The notes below the pieces were generated by a model. That model worked only from the letters and a program-made list of their open reading frames with translations, made no database searches and was not told the DNA's origin. Positions 6,728 to 14,034 of a stretch of 16,578 bases of DNA are shown here, piece by piece. Positions within the stretch are counted from its first letter, which is position 1. Each line of letters starts with the position of its first letter. The stretch covers positions 1 through 16,578 of the forward strand of contig JAUQYT010000300.1 of assembly GCA_030587605.1 (NCBI GenBank), in the 5' to 3' direction. The DNA comes from Candidatus Njordarchaeum guaymasense (GTDB lineage Archaea; Asgardarchaeota; Njordarchaeia; Njordarchaeales; Njordarchaeaceae). A program made the translations under genes and the position numbers.

Positions 6728-8986
6728 CTACACTATCGACTTTCCTGTTGGTTCTTCCTCTACTTTTGTTCTTTTCCCCCTCAACACTTGTTTCAGAGTA
6801 ATTAATGCTCCAGTCTTCGAGAGATATTTATTGTTATTGCCACAATACGGTGAGTAAGTGCATTTTGGGCATCCATCTTCTCTGCCACAATTGCATGTTG
6901 CAAGCATTTCTGCTCCTCTTTCGAAGTCCTTCTCCATTCTTTCGTAGAGCAGTCTTGTTAGCCCCGAGCCACCGTATGCGCCATCGTATATGACCACTGA
7001 GCCGTCTGGGTATGAGATTCCACCCATCTCAACGGGGTCCGCCCCCGTGAGGGTCACGGCTGCGGATATTAGGATATGCTCCGCTGCATGAGACGCACTT
7101 CCCCTCTGAACAGTAGTCCAAGTCAGCTGAAGAGGTAGCTTGAAGTTTATGATCTTTGTTGGAAAATCATACGTTATCGGTTCATCCAGATCATTCTCTG
7201 CAACGGTCTTCTCAGTCATTCTGTCTTTCTCGTAGTAGCCGTCGACTATGTGTCCGATTGTACCTGGACCGTAAACTAGTTCCACGCCGAAAGCATTTCT
7301 TTTCAGCTCCGATTTGAATTCCTTTATGTCGGAGCGGTAGCGGGCTAAGGTGAAGAACCTGCTTCGATACTGGATCCGCTCGACTACGGCTCTTCGTGGG
7401 TTGAAGTCCATGACTCGATATTCTGTTCCTCCGTGTAGGTAGATTGCTTCTGGGTGGAGTTCTCTAGCTGCCATGGGGAATCCTCGTTCACCGATGTACT
7501 TGTTCTCCATGGTGTAGATCCGGACATTTTCTCCTGTCCCTCTCAGTCTTGTCGCTCGGTGAAGTCCCACGCCTCTCCGCGTTGGCGTCAGAGCGCTCTT
7601 CGTTCTTTGCACGTAGTCTTCTTCGAGGAGTTTCGAGATTACTGTGCTTACTGATTTGATTTCTTTGCCGAGTTTCTCTTCTTCAGTGCTTGTCAAGGGT
7701 TGGTCGTAGGCCATGCTCACGATTTGCCTTCTGAGGACTTCTGGGTTTTCGGGGTCGATGTATGCGGGTTCGGGAGTTGAGTTGTAGAAGTCGTCTGGGT
7801 GCGTTGCGTAGTAGTTTGATATGGGTTCATCGCCGATTATCAGGAATACGCCTGAATCTCTTCCTTTTCTGCCTGCTCGTCCAACTCTTTGAATGTATCT
7901 GGTGAATGTTGGCGGAACCTTCATCAAAACCACAGCGTCGAGGTCACCTATGTCTATTCCCTGCTCAAGTGTTGGGGTAGCTACTACGGTTTTCAGCAGA
8001 CCTTCTTTGAATGCTTTCTCAACGGTTCTCCTGTACTCCTTGAGTAGGCCAGCTCGGTGGATCCCCATTTTCAGCCTTCTCTCGTCGGCGATGCTCTTGA
8101 CGAGCTCCGAGCTCAGGTGGCTGTCAGCGAAAACCATGGTTTTGAACCCGCTCTGCGTAAGCATTTCAGTGAGATACACTGCCTCCGTATACCTACTGTG
8201 AAGGGGGGCAACCATTACGTGGGAGCGCTTCCCCCGCCAGTCCTTGTCAGACATTACGAGAGTGAATTTCTCACCAAAAAGTAGTTCAACGAATTCCTTC
8301 GGATTCCCGATAGTTGCTGAGGAAGCTATGAATTGGCAGCGCTTGTTGACGAATCTCTTTAGCCTTCGAATAATGTAATGAACGTGACTGCCGAATACTC
8401 CAGCGTAGTTGTGAACCTCATCTACGATGACAAACCTGAGCGAAGAAAGGATTTCCTGAATCCACGGATCCCTAAAGTGGAAGTGGAGCATGTCAGGATT
8501 CGTTATGAGGATTGAAGGTGGATTCACCACTATCCTGTTACGCTCAGAGTCACTTGTGTCTCCATCGTATTTGGCGAAGGAAACTCCGAACATGCTCTGA
8601 GTCAGTTTAGATATCCTGTCCATCTGGTCTGCCGCAAGGGCCTTGGTCGGGTAGATGAGTAGCGCTGCGCATCGCGTAAGGTTGTTCACGGCATAGTTGA
8701 GGATAGGTGCAAGGAAGCTTTCGGTTTTTCCCATACTTGTGCCGGCAACTACGAGGACGTTTTGACCTTGCTGTATTCTGCGTATCGCGTCCTCTTGGAA
8801 TTTGAAGAACTTTGAAACGCCGCTTTTCCTCAGCGCACTGACGACGGATTCGTTTAATCCTAGTTCGTCTGCATCGCACCCATATGAGGGCAACTGCTCT
8901 CTCTCAATATGTGTGTTCACAACGTCGCGTGTTCTGGATTTCTTGAGCTGACTGATTATCGCTGAGAATGTCTTTGTCTTTCTCAT
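6728..8986 (-). CDS. DEAD/DEAH-box helicase with DUF1998 C-terminus (MrfA/Hrq1-like)
   Basis: A superfamily 2 DNA helicase, 752 residues if started at ATG 8986. Motifs in order, numbered from that ATG: Walker A AGTSMGKTE about 82-90, Ia YPTKALAADQ, TNPDMLH, motif II DEVH 189-192, motif III SSAT 222-225, then TPTLEQGIDIGDLDAVV and motif VI QRVGRAGRKG 366-375. The C-terminus is a DUF1998/MZB module: HAAEHILISAA, YDGAYGGSGL, and a cysteine cluster C698, C700, C706, C709, C715 (CNCGREDGCPKC, YCG) that should bind zinc. This architecture matches Bacillus MrfA (YprA) and fungal Hrq1, 3'-5' helicases of DNA crosslink or mitomycin-damage repair. No MrfB-like exonuclease is adjacent. The frame stays open upstream to a TTG at 9124 (46 more residues), but that stretch reads unlike protein and lacks a ribosome site, while a TATA-like element sits at leaderless distance from ATG 8986. 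Confidence 0.92.
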   Translation of the reverse strand: MRKTKTFSAIISQLKKSRTRDVVNTHIEREQLPSYGCDADELGLNESVVSALRKSGVSKFFKFQEDAIRRIQQGQNVLVVAGTSMGKTESFLAPILNYAVNNLTRCAALLIYPTKALAADQMDRISKLTQSMFGVSFAKYDGDTSDSERNRIVVNPPSILITNPDMLHFHFRDPWIQEILSSLRFVIVDEVHNYAGVFGSHVHYIIRRLKRFVNKRCQFIASSATIGNPKEFVELLFGEKFTLVMSDKDWRGKRSHVMVAPLHSRYTEAVYLTEMLTQSGFKTMVFADSHLSSELVKSIADERRLKMGIHRAGLLKEYRRTVEKAFKEGLLKTVVATPTLEQGIDIGDLDAVVLMKVPPTFTRYIQRVGRAGRKGRDSGVFLIIGDEPISNYYATHPDDFYNSTPEPAYIDPENPEVLRRQIVSMAYDQPLTSTEEEKLGKEIKSVSTVISKLLEEDYVQRTKSALTPTRRGVGLHRATRLRGTGENVRIYTMENKYIGERGFPMAARELHPEAIYLHGGTEYRVMDFNPRRAVVERIQYRSRFFTLARYRSDIKEFKSELKRNAFGVELVYGPGTIGHIVDGYYEKDRMTEKTVAENDLDEPITYDFPTKIINFKLPLQLTWTTVQRGSASHAAEHILISAAVTLTGADPVEMGGISYPDGSVVIYDGAYGGSGLTRLLYERMEKDFERGAEMLATCNCGREDGCPKCTYSPYCGNNNKYLSKTGALITLKQVLRGKRTKVEEEPTGKSIV

Positions 8987-9010
8987 CGCGTTCAAGAGAA
9001 GCGCCCTTCC

Positions 9011-9017
9011 TATATTC
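9011..9017 (-). promoter_or_regulatory. Possible TATA box for the helicase gene
   Basis: The minus strand reads GAATATA, preceded by a purine-rich GGAGGAAAAGA. Its centre is about 28 bp from ATG 8986, compatible with a leaderless start there. Weak match; used mainly to support the chosen start codon. Confidence 0.3.
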
Positions 9018-9163
9018 TCTTTTCCTCCTCTCTCGCCGCCAAGGATGGTTTTATCATGCGTCTTGAAATGCGAATCTCGAAAAAGATAAGCTTCGCTCAG
9101 ATTAAAAATGATCCATCGTATCAAAATGGAAAGACAAAATTATGCTGTGCATTATGGCGAAAG

Positions 9164-9172
9164 TCTAAAATA
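9164..9172 (+). promoter_or_regulatory. TATA-like element for a leaderless DUF1028 gene
   Basis: TCTAAAATA, with its centre about 27-28 bp from the A of ATG 9196. No ribosome binding site precedes that ATG (upstream is CTAATCTGCACC), which fits a leaderless transcript. Confidence 0.4.
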
Positions 9173-9195
9173 GCGAGTTCGGGCTAATCTGCACC

Positions 9196-10131
9196 ATGAA
9201 ATCCAATATAGTTATCAAAATGGGGCAACTGGCCTCCACCTTTTCCATTGTGGCTTTTGATCCGGTCACAAAAGACTTAGGAGTCACTGTGCAGTCGCGT
9301 TATTTTTCTGTTGGTTCTGTTGTTCCTTGGGCGGAAGCTGGGGTCGGGGCGATCGCAACTCAGTCCTTTGTTAATGTCTCGTACGGACCTCGGGGACTAC
9401 AGCTCCTTAAGGAGGGGTTGAATGTCGACGAAGTTATCGGTAGACTCACGCGAGACGACGAAGGGAAGGACTTCCGTCAGCTGGGAATCGTGGACTCCAA
9501 GGGCAATGCCAGCGCTTTCACTGGAAGTAGGTGTTTAGAGTGGGCTGGAAGCAAGGTGGGCAAGAACTACGCTGCTCAGGGTAATATCTTGGCTGGAGAG
9601 GATGTCGTAAACGGAATGGTGGAGAAGTTCGAGTCAACGCAAGGCGAGCTAGCTGACAAGCTTGTTTCTGCGCTTGAGGGCGGTCAGGAAAGTGGTGGCG
9701 ATGCTCGAGGAAAACAATCCGCGGCCTTGCTAGTGGTGAGAAAGAACGTGGGACGCGCAGGCTATGGTGACCGGTATATTGACTTGCGGGTTGAAGATCA
9801 CCCTGACCCCATCGTCGAACTGAAGCGCCTGCTTGTCATGCACCGGGTATACAGACTGATTGACGATGGCGAGGAGAAGATGGCGACCGGTGACGCTGAA
9901 GCGGGTCTCTCAATGATTAGAGAGGCAGTGTCGCTGGGGCCTACTATTGACGACGCGCATATAGACTTGGGCATAATATGTCTGAAGTTAGGTAAGAAGG
10001 ACGAAGCGCTAAAGGCATTCAAGGAATCGCTTAAATTGAATCCAAGAATGAAAAACCTGATCAAGCAGCTTCCAGGCGCTGGTCTGATGGAGCCAAGCCC
10101 AGAAGTCTTCAAAGAACTCGGAATAACGTAA
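9196..10131 (+). CDS. DUF1028 (putative Ntn-hydrolase fold) protein with TPR-like C-terminus
   Basis: A 311-residue protein. Residues about 15-205 are a DUF1028 domain: TFSIVAFDPVTKDLGVTVQS, RYFSVGSVVPWAEAGVGAIA, TQSFVNVSYGPRGLQLL, LGIVDSKGNASAFTGSRCLEW, YAAQGNILAG and SAALLVVRKN, ending in DRYIDLRVEDHPDPI. DUF1028 proteins are described as putative Ntn-hydrolase superfamily members; substrate and activity are not established. Residues about 219-295 look like two TPR-type helical repeats (EKMATGDAEAGLSMIREAVS and LGIICLKLGKKDEALKAFKE), a known C-terminal partner for this domain, suggesting protein binding. Odd point: most family members begin almost at the TFSIVA motif, whereas here 14 residues precede Thr15, so if Thr15 is a nucleophile the extension must be removed or the start is later (Met9 is the only alternative ATG). 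It is followed after 107 nt by the unknown gene on the same strand. Confidence 0.85.
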   Translation: MKSNIVIKMGQLASTFSIVAFDPVTKDLGVTVQSRYFSVGSVVPWAEAGVGAIATQSFVNVSYGPRGLQLLKEGLNVDEVIGRLTRDDEGKDFRQLGIVDSKGNASAFTGSRCLEWAGSKVGKNYAAQGNILAGEDVVNGMVEKFESTQGELADKLVSALEGGQESGGDARGKQSAALLVVRKNVGRAGYGDRYIDLRVEDHPDPIVELKRLLVMHRVYRLIDDGEEKMATGDAEAGLSMIREAVSLGPTIDDAHIDLGIICLKLGKKDEALKAFKESLKLNPRMKNLIKQLPGAGLMEPSPEVFKELGIT

Positions 10132-10225
10132 CGAACTTCAGTCGATATTCTTCAACATTCCTGCTCTTTCCTCAATTCATATGAACACATTGACTTGTCT
10201 AGAAAATCAGCTGTCGTACAACAAC

Positions 10226-10232
10226 GGAGAGG
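10226..10232 (+). promoter_or_regulatory. Ribosome binding site deciding a TTG start
   Basis: GGAGAGG, 6 nt before TTG 10239. The earlier in-frame TTG at 10233 abuts this site, so it is unlikely to be the start. Confidence 0.5.
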
Positions 10233-10238
10233 TTGAAA

Positions 10239-11600
10239 TTGAGTGAGAATGTAAAGAAGAGAATTCTGGACATATATTCTTCATTCATGGACTTCTTCTT
10301 TTCAGCAGGCTATGGTGGTCAATGGGATAAAGTCCCTCAATTCGAGGAGGCCGTAAAGATAGACGCTGATAGGAAAGTTGCGGAACAGATGGCCTTGCTT
10401 GGAAAGAGGCTAAAAGACAAAAAGTTTGACATCATCTTCTTGGGCGTTCCAACGACACCGACCACGGCTGTGGCCATGGGAACCACCTACGTATGGTCCC
10501 ACTTCACACACGCATTCAAGGCTCCCAAGGATTATGATGACATCGAGGACTTCGCTAAGATCGCGATCTCGGCAAGCAAGAAAGTGCTGGAGAAGAACAG
10601 CGATATTGAGATCATAAATCATTACGATCCCATGCATGACAGGCACCTTGTCTGCAAGGTCAATGCAATGAGAATCAAAAATCACAAGCTGAGAACGCCG
10701 GTCAGAAACTTCATCAAGGAACACCTGAGCGACGGAGGTACGATTGTCTTCCTCAGCGTGACACATCCTTGGCCTCAGTTTGAACTTGCACCCAACTGCT
10801 ACCTGCAAGTTGGGGGTGGAGATGGCATTACGCCTGAGGAATTTCTCGAGGGATCGGTCAGAATCGATGAGTGGCTTAAGGAACTGGGATCCAAGCACAG
10901 AGGAGGATGGAAGCTAAGAGGATATCCTCTCATAACACGCACTGAAAGTGAAAGTGGAACTCCACCCCAACTCTACGAAGACGTCAAAGAGTTCAGTGGA
11001 AGCGAAAGCTATGGGCTTGTAAAGGTTGAGGCACCGCATTTTACGTATCCAGGGGTGTTGTCGGCTTACATAACCTATCGAATGAATCAAATTGATGGAA
11101 AGGGCTCAAACGCGTTCGCCGTGGAAACCTACGCTGCCAGTGGACTAGCTAGCACGTTCATAGGAAGACTGGTCACTCTATGGCTGGACTTCCCAACCCA
11201 ACAAGGATACGCCCATGCAAAAATATTCCTTGACAAACTGATGCAAGATATGCCGAACGTTCCCAGAAAGATAATCTTCGCTCCATTCCCCGCACCATGT
11301 TTCACCGATAAGCCTCAATGCAAAGTTCCTGACAGAATCCCAGTCGAGGACTGGAGAAAGCTGTTCTACGGTTACATACGGAAAGCAGAGGACCTTGAGA
11401 TCCCGGGGCATCCCAAGAATGTCAAAGGTTACGAGATATACAACGCGGATGAGTCAACTTACACATTCACGTATGTTGACGAACTAAGAAAGATAGTTGA
11501 GAGATTTGAGGTCAGGGGTCCAAGTAGCGGCTTCGCCACTTTGGAAGACTTGGAGTGGGCCTGCAACAGAGCAGGGATAGTATTCAAGAAGGAGACCTGA
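10239..11600 (+). CDS. Unrecognised soluble protein, about 453 residues
   Basis: I cannot assign a family. Read from TTG 10239 it begins MSENVKKRILDIYSSFMDFF. No signal peptide or membrane helix is visible. Landmarks in order: IIFLGVPTTPTTAVAMGTTY (an alpha/beta strand then a Thr/Pro-rich turn), VWSHFTHAFKAP, HYDPMHDRHLVCKVNAMR, GTIVFLSVTHPWPQFELAPN, CYLQVGGGDGITPEEFLEG, GGWKLRGYPLITRTESESG, PHFTYPGVLSAYITYRMN, KIIFAPFPAPCFTDKPQC and EIYNADESTYTFTYVDELR. Several His/Asp/Cys residues in those segments could be catalytic or metal ligands, but no known signature is present. The strand-then-glycine pattern suggests an alpha/beta fold. Codon use and base composition look like the neighbours, so this is not an obvious recent import. 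It may be transcribed with the DUF1028 gene 107 nt upstream, or from a weak element near 10177. Coding status is secure from length and composition; function is open. Confidence 0.85.
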   Translation: MSENVKKRILDIYSSFMDFFFSAGYGGQWDKVPQFEEAVKIDADRKVAEQMALLGKRLKDKKFDIIFLGVPTTPTTAVAMGTTYVWSHFTHAFKAPKDYDDIEDFAKIAISASKKVLEKNSDIEIINHYDPMHDRHLVCKVNAMRIKNHKLRTPVRNFIKEHLSDGGTIVFLSVTHPWPQFELAPNCYLQVGGGDGITPEEFLEGSVRIDEWLKELGSKHRGGWKLRGYPLITRTESESGTPPQLYEDVKEFSGSESYGLVKVEAPHFTYPGVLSAYITYRMNQIDGKGSNAFAVETYAASGLASTFIGRLVTLWLDFPTQQGYAHAKIFLDKLMQDMPNVPRKIIFAPFPAPCFTDKPQCKVPDRIPVEDWRKLFYGYIRKAEDLEIPGHPKNVKGYEIYNADESTYTFTYVDELRKIVERFEVRGPSSGFATLEDLEWACNRAGIVFKKET

Positions 11601-11626
11601 ATCAGGAGTATTGGGCTGTCTTAGAA

Positions 11627-11851
11627 TCAAGAGGATTGAAGCCTTTCTATCACGCTGTTATTCAAACTGCTTGACCCAAAGAAAACTGCGTTATGACCCC
11701 CCTTCCAACAATATGCTGCCTTCATACTTAAATAGTTTAGCAGAAGCATTGTGCAAGCAGTTTTGAGCTCGAGTGTTTGTTTTGGAATCAAGGTCCAAGC
11801 TATGATAACCAACTGGATCACGAAAAATATCCTAGCAACTGACTGACTCAT
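11627..11851 (-). CDS. Possible small membrane protein, 74 residues
   Basis: Weak candidate filling an otherwise gene-free stretch (11601-11951). It starts at ATG 11851 with a GGAG site 8-9 nt upstream. Residues about 5-22 (VARIFFVIQLVIIAWTLI) are hydrophobic enough for one helix, and TACTMLLLNYLSM could be a second. The rest is unremarkable, with two cysteines. I recognise no homologue. It could be chance: it is short, and the C-terminal half reads like low-information sequence. Confidence 0.3.
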   Translation of the reverse strand: MSQSVARIFFVIQLVIIAWTLIPKQTLELKTACTMLLLNYLSMKAAYCWKGGHNAVFFGSSSLNNSVIERLQSS

Positions 11852-11951
11852 ATCTTAACTCCACAACAAAGGAGAAGCGTAAGGAAGCTCGATCTTCTTT
11901 AATGAAGAAGGATCTCAACCTGACTTCCTGGAGCCAATCTGAAGATATTTT

Positions 11952-12521
11952 TTACGCGGTTAGAAAGCCTGCCTCGTACAGTCTCTTGGTTACCTTTTTG
12001 AAACCTGGACATTTGCTCCAGTTGCCCTTGTACTCACACGCCCCGCAAGTTTTCTCGGTCTCGTAGACTCTCACAGCACCCACAATAGTGTTAGCGGCCA
12101 TATACAACATAAACACGACCAACAATTCAAGCAGAAGCGGTGCTTGCAGAGTTAGCGGTACAAAGAACCAGAAACCAACTCCCACTGCCTGAACAATCTT
12201 CAGACCGACCCTTACAGATACTCTCTTCGAGAAATGGAGTACCTTGATGAGAAAGGCAGTCGCTTCGATGGAGAATCCCAAGAACAGCACATCCAAGAAT
12301 CCAAGTTGCAGTCCAAGCCACGATGCGATGACAAGTGCAAGGAAGGCTCCAATGGTTGTAGGAAAGCCTATGAAGCAGCCTATGCAAAGCCGGTGTCCTC
12401 GAAAATTGAAACAGTGATGGCTATATGGTCGGCAGTCTGGATGGTGAGAAAGGGTAAAAGGCGACAGAGCTCTGGAAAACATTATTGGATGTCTCATGAT
12501 TCGCTTGAAATTCGCCTTCAA
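11952..12521 (-). CDS. DUF2085-like membrane protein with Cys/His motifs at both ends
   Basis: About 189 residues from TTG 12521, which has GGAGAG 6-7 nt upstream; ATG 12497 (residue 9) is the alternative. The N-terminal region has a His/Cys-rich segment: H26, H27, C30, H35, H36, C37, then RGHRLCIGCFIGFPTTIGAF with C46 and C49 leading into the first helix. This layout recalls DUF2085 membrane proteins (His/Cys box followed by a CXXC at the start of a helix). Hydrophobic segments follow at about 53-70, 73-92, 108-125 and 128-150. The soluble tail has C159, C162 and C171 (CGACEYKGNWSKCPGF), a second possible metal site. Function is unknown; metal or Fe-S binding or redox sensing at the membrane is inferred from the cysteines. 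It lies downstream of another small membrane protein on the same strand, separated by 264 nt with hairpins, so probably a separate transcript. Confidence 0.75.
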   Translation of the reverse strand: MKANFKRIMRHPIMFSRALSPFTLSHHPDCRPYSHHCFNFRGHRLCIGCFIGFPTTIGAFLALVIASWLGLQLGFLDVLFLGFSIEATAFLIKVLHFSKRVSVRVGLKIVQAVGVGFWFFVPLTLQAPLLLELLVVFMLYMAANTIVGAVRVYETEKTCGACEYKGNWSKCPGFKKVTKRLYEAGFLTA

Positions 12522-12655
12522 GGTTCTCTCTCCGTCTCTTTTGGAGAATTCTCTGTTCTGGCACGGACTGAATTGCTATTCGATTACATAGCTAATATGT
12601 CCTACTGTCTGACAAACGTTACCCTAACATTAGGCCCCCCAGAAAAATAATCGCA

Positions 12656-12692
12656 TCTGTTAAGAACAGACTGAATTGCAGATGTCAGTCTG
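12656..12692. repeat. Overlapping hairpins between two minus-strand genes
   Basis: TCTGTT/AACAGA (12656-12661 with 12665-12670, 3-nt loop) and CAGACTGA/TCAGTCTG (12667-12674 with 12685-12692, 10-nt loop) are both perfect and share bases 12667-12670. CATCTG (12654-12659) can also pair with CAGATG (12679-12684). They lie about 95 nt past the stop of the gene at 12786-13133 and upstream of the DUF2085-like gene. Possibly a terminator or RNA-processing element. Confidence 0.4.
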
Positions 12693-12785
12693 AGGATGAC
12701 CCAAAAAAGTCGTCAGGGGAACCGAGTTCCCCCATGCAATCCACGGATACCAAGATCGTTTGAAACACTGCTTGGAGCCACGGAA

Positions 12786-13133
12786 TCAGAAGAAGGCGAT
12801 GCCAAGGAACCAGAGAACACCCACCACTATCACGATTGGTACTAGTCCTGCGATCAACCAAGCTGCTATCGCTCCGCCCCATCCTGTCTCGTGTCGCGTC
12901 TTGATCATGTACCAGTAGAGTATACAGCCGAGGCATGGTATTATTGAAAGTACAACGCCAATTAGGACAGTTACGAAGACCGTGCCGAACTCTCTGTGCT
13001 TGCCATTAACCGCACTGAGACCTAGCATGAGAAACAGAGTGCCAAGAACAAGCCCTATGACAAAGAAGAGTACTATGATTATGACTATATTTGCAATGAT
13101 GACTGCCAGCAGTGTTGAAAGTGGATCCGCCAC
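12786..13133 (-). CDS. Small membrane protein, 115 residues, function unknown
   Basis: Hydrophobic segments lie at about residues 8-38, 50-78 and 86-113; the first is long enough for one long or two tight helices, so three or four in total. A polar loop (SAVNGKHREFG) and a second one (IKTRHETGWGG) separate them. C67 and C70 (PCLGC) form a CXXC inside the second hydrophobic segment, an unusual place for a metal or redox pair. I do not recognise the family. The GTG start is well supported: GGAGGA (complement of 13142-13147) is 8 nt upstream, and a good TATA box lies at 13204-13211. It is upstream of the DUF2085-like gene on the same strand and may be monocistronic given the hairpins that follow. 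Confidence 0.75.
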   Translation of the reverse strand: MADPLSTLLAVIIANIVIIIVLFFVIGLVLGTLFLMLGLSAVNGKHREFGTVFVTVLIGVVLSIIPCLGCILYWYMIKTRHETGWGGAIAAWLIAGLVPIVIVVGVLWFLGIAFF

Positions 13134-13203
13134 TTGTTGCTTCCTCCACTCGTTTATGGTGCTGGTACTTGTTCAGGTTGGTGCCTTTATTTCTTCTCTC
13201 CTA

Positions 13204-13211
13204 TATTTATA
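13204..13211 (-). promoter_or_regulatory. TATA box for the small membrane protein gene
   Basis: The minus strand reads TATAAATA. Predicted transcription start is near 13181, giving a leader of about 48 nt that carries the GGAGGA ribosome site. Confidence 0.55.
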
Positions 13212-13272
13212 GCTTTTCGGCTGAGCTAAGTGCAGTTAAACTCAAATGCTTCAGTAGATGACGAGAGGGCTC

Positions 13273-14031
13273 TCAGTAGACTAGCTCTCCACTTATAAAG
13301 GCTCTTGTCAATTGCTCTTTTGGATTTGTCAACATCGTTTCAGCGTCGCTTACTTCAACAAATTTCCCATTCAGGAGTAGGGCTAATCTATCTCCAAGTC
13401 TTCTCGCCTGGAACATGTTGTGGGTGGCGATAATTATTGTTGCGCCGTAGTTCTCCTTCGCCTTTTGTATTGCTTTCTCCACGGTCGAAGTGTTTGTTGG
13501 GTCTAGGTTGGCTGTCGGCTCATCTAGGAGCATGAGTTCAGGCTCGTATGAGAGTATTCTCGCAATTGCGACTCGCTGAGCTTCACCTCCTGAGAGAGTC
13601 TTCGCATAGCGTTGTTGAAAACTGTCTAATCCGACCGTTCTTAGCGCTTTGGAGACTTTCCTTTTCTCCAGATCCCTTGGAACGCTTCGTATTCTTAACC
13701 CGTATGAAACGTTTGAGTACACGGTTGTGTCGAAGAGTACCGTTGATTGGAAGACCATGCCAATTCTCCTGCGAAGTGCAAGCCTTTCCCCGCTATTCAG
13801 TGGAGTTGTATCGACACCTTTGAACAGAAGCTTCCCTCCACCGGGATATTCCAAGAGATCTATCAGGCGGAGAAGTGTCGTCTTCCCTACACCGCTAGGT
13901 CCTATTACGACGAATGTCTCTCCCTTCGCAACTTTGAAAGATATATCCTCAAGTACCTTCCTTCCATTGTAGGATTTTGAGAGACTCTCTGCCTCAACTA
14001 CAGTGGAGTTGTTACTGCTATGCCCGACCAA
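13273..14031 (-). CDS. tupC: Tungstate/molybdate ABC importer, ATP-binding subunit
   Basis: ATPase of the importer, 252 residues. Motifs: Walker A GPSGVGKTT 44-52, Q-loop Q95 (MVFQST), signature LSGGEAQR from 146, Walker B LMLLDEPTANLD from 166, and H-loop His204 (ATHN). There is no C-terminal TOBE/MOP domain, matching TupC and unlike ModC or WtpC, which usually carry oxyanion-regulatory domains. The only reasonable start is TTG 14031, 3 nt after the tupB stop, so translation is probably coupled; AGAGAGG about 9 nt upstream can serve as ribosome site. It is last in the operon, and no other gene follows on this strand for 139 nt. Identity as tungstate-specific rests on TupA and TupB next to it; the ATPase alone would only say phosphate/oxyanion/amino-acid class importer. 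Confidence 0.92.
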   Translation of the reverse strand: MVGHSSNNSTVVEAESLSKSYNGRKVLEDISFKVAKGETFVVIGPSGVGKTTLLRLIDLLEYPGGGKLLFKGVDTTPLNSGERLALRRRIGMVFQSTVLFDTTVYSNVSYGLRIRSVPRDLEKRKVSKALRTVGLDSFQQRYAKTLSGGEAQRVAIARILSYEPELMLLDEPTANLDPTNTSTVEKAIQKAKENYGATIIIATHNMFQARRLGDRLALLLNGKFVEVSDAETMLTNPKEQLTRAFISGELVY

Positions 14032-14034
14032 TTG

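Noticed and set aside
8987..9124. 46 extra codons at the 5' end of the helicase frame (TTG 9124)
   Set aside because: No ribosome site, unlike-protein composition, and homologous helicases begin near the ATG at 8986; the region more likely holds the promoter.
10410..10898. A 162-codon minus-strand ORF
   Set aside because: Antisense to the unknown 453-residue protein; the plus frame is far longer and has a ribosome site, and the antisense product has no recognisable feature.
12234..12650. A 138-codon plus-strand ORF
   Set aside because: It lies largely opposite the DUF2085-like gene, whose helices and Cys/His boxes are coherent; the plus-strand translation shows no domain and erratic composition.
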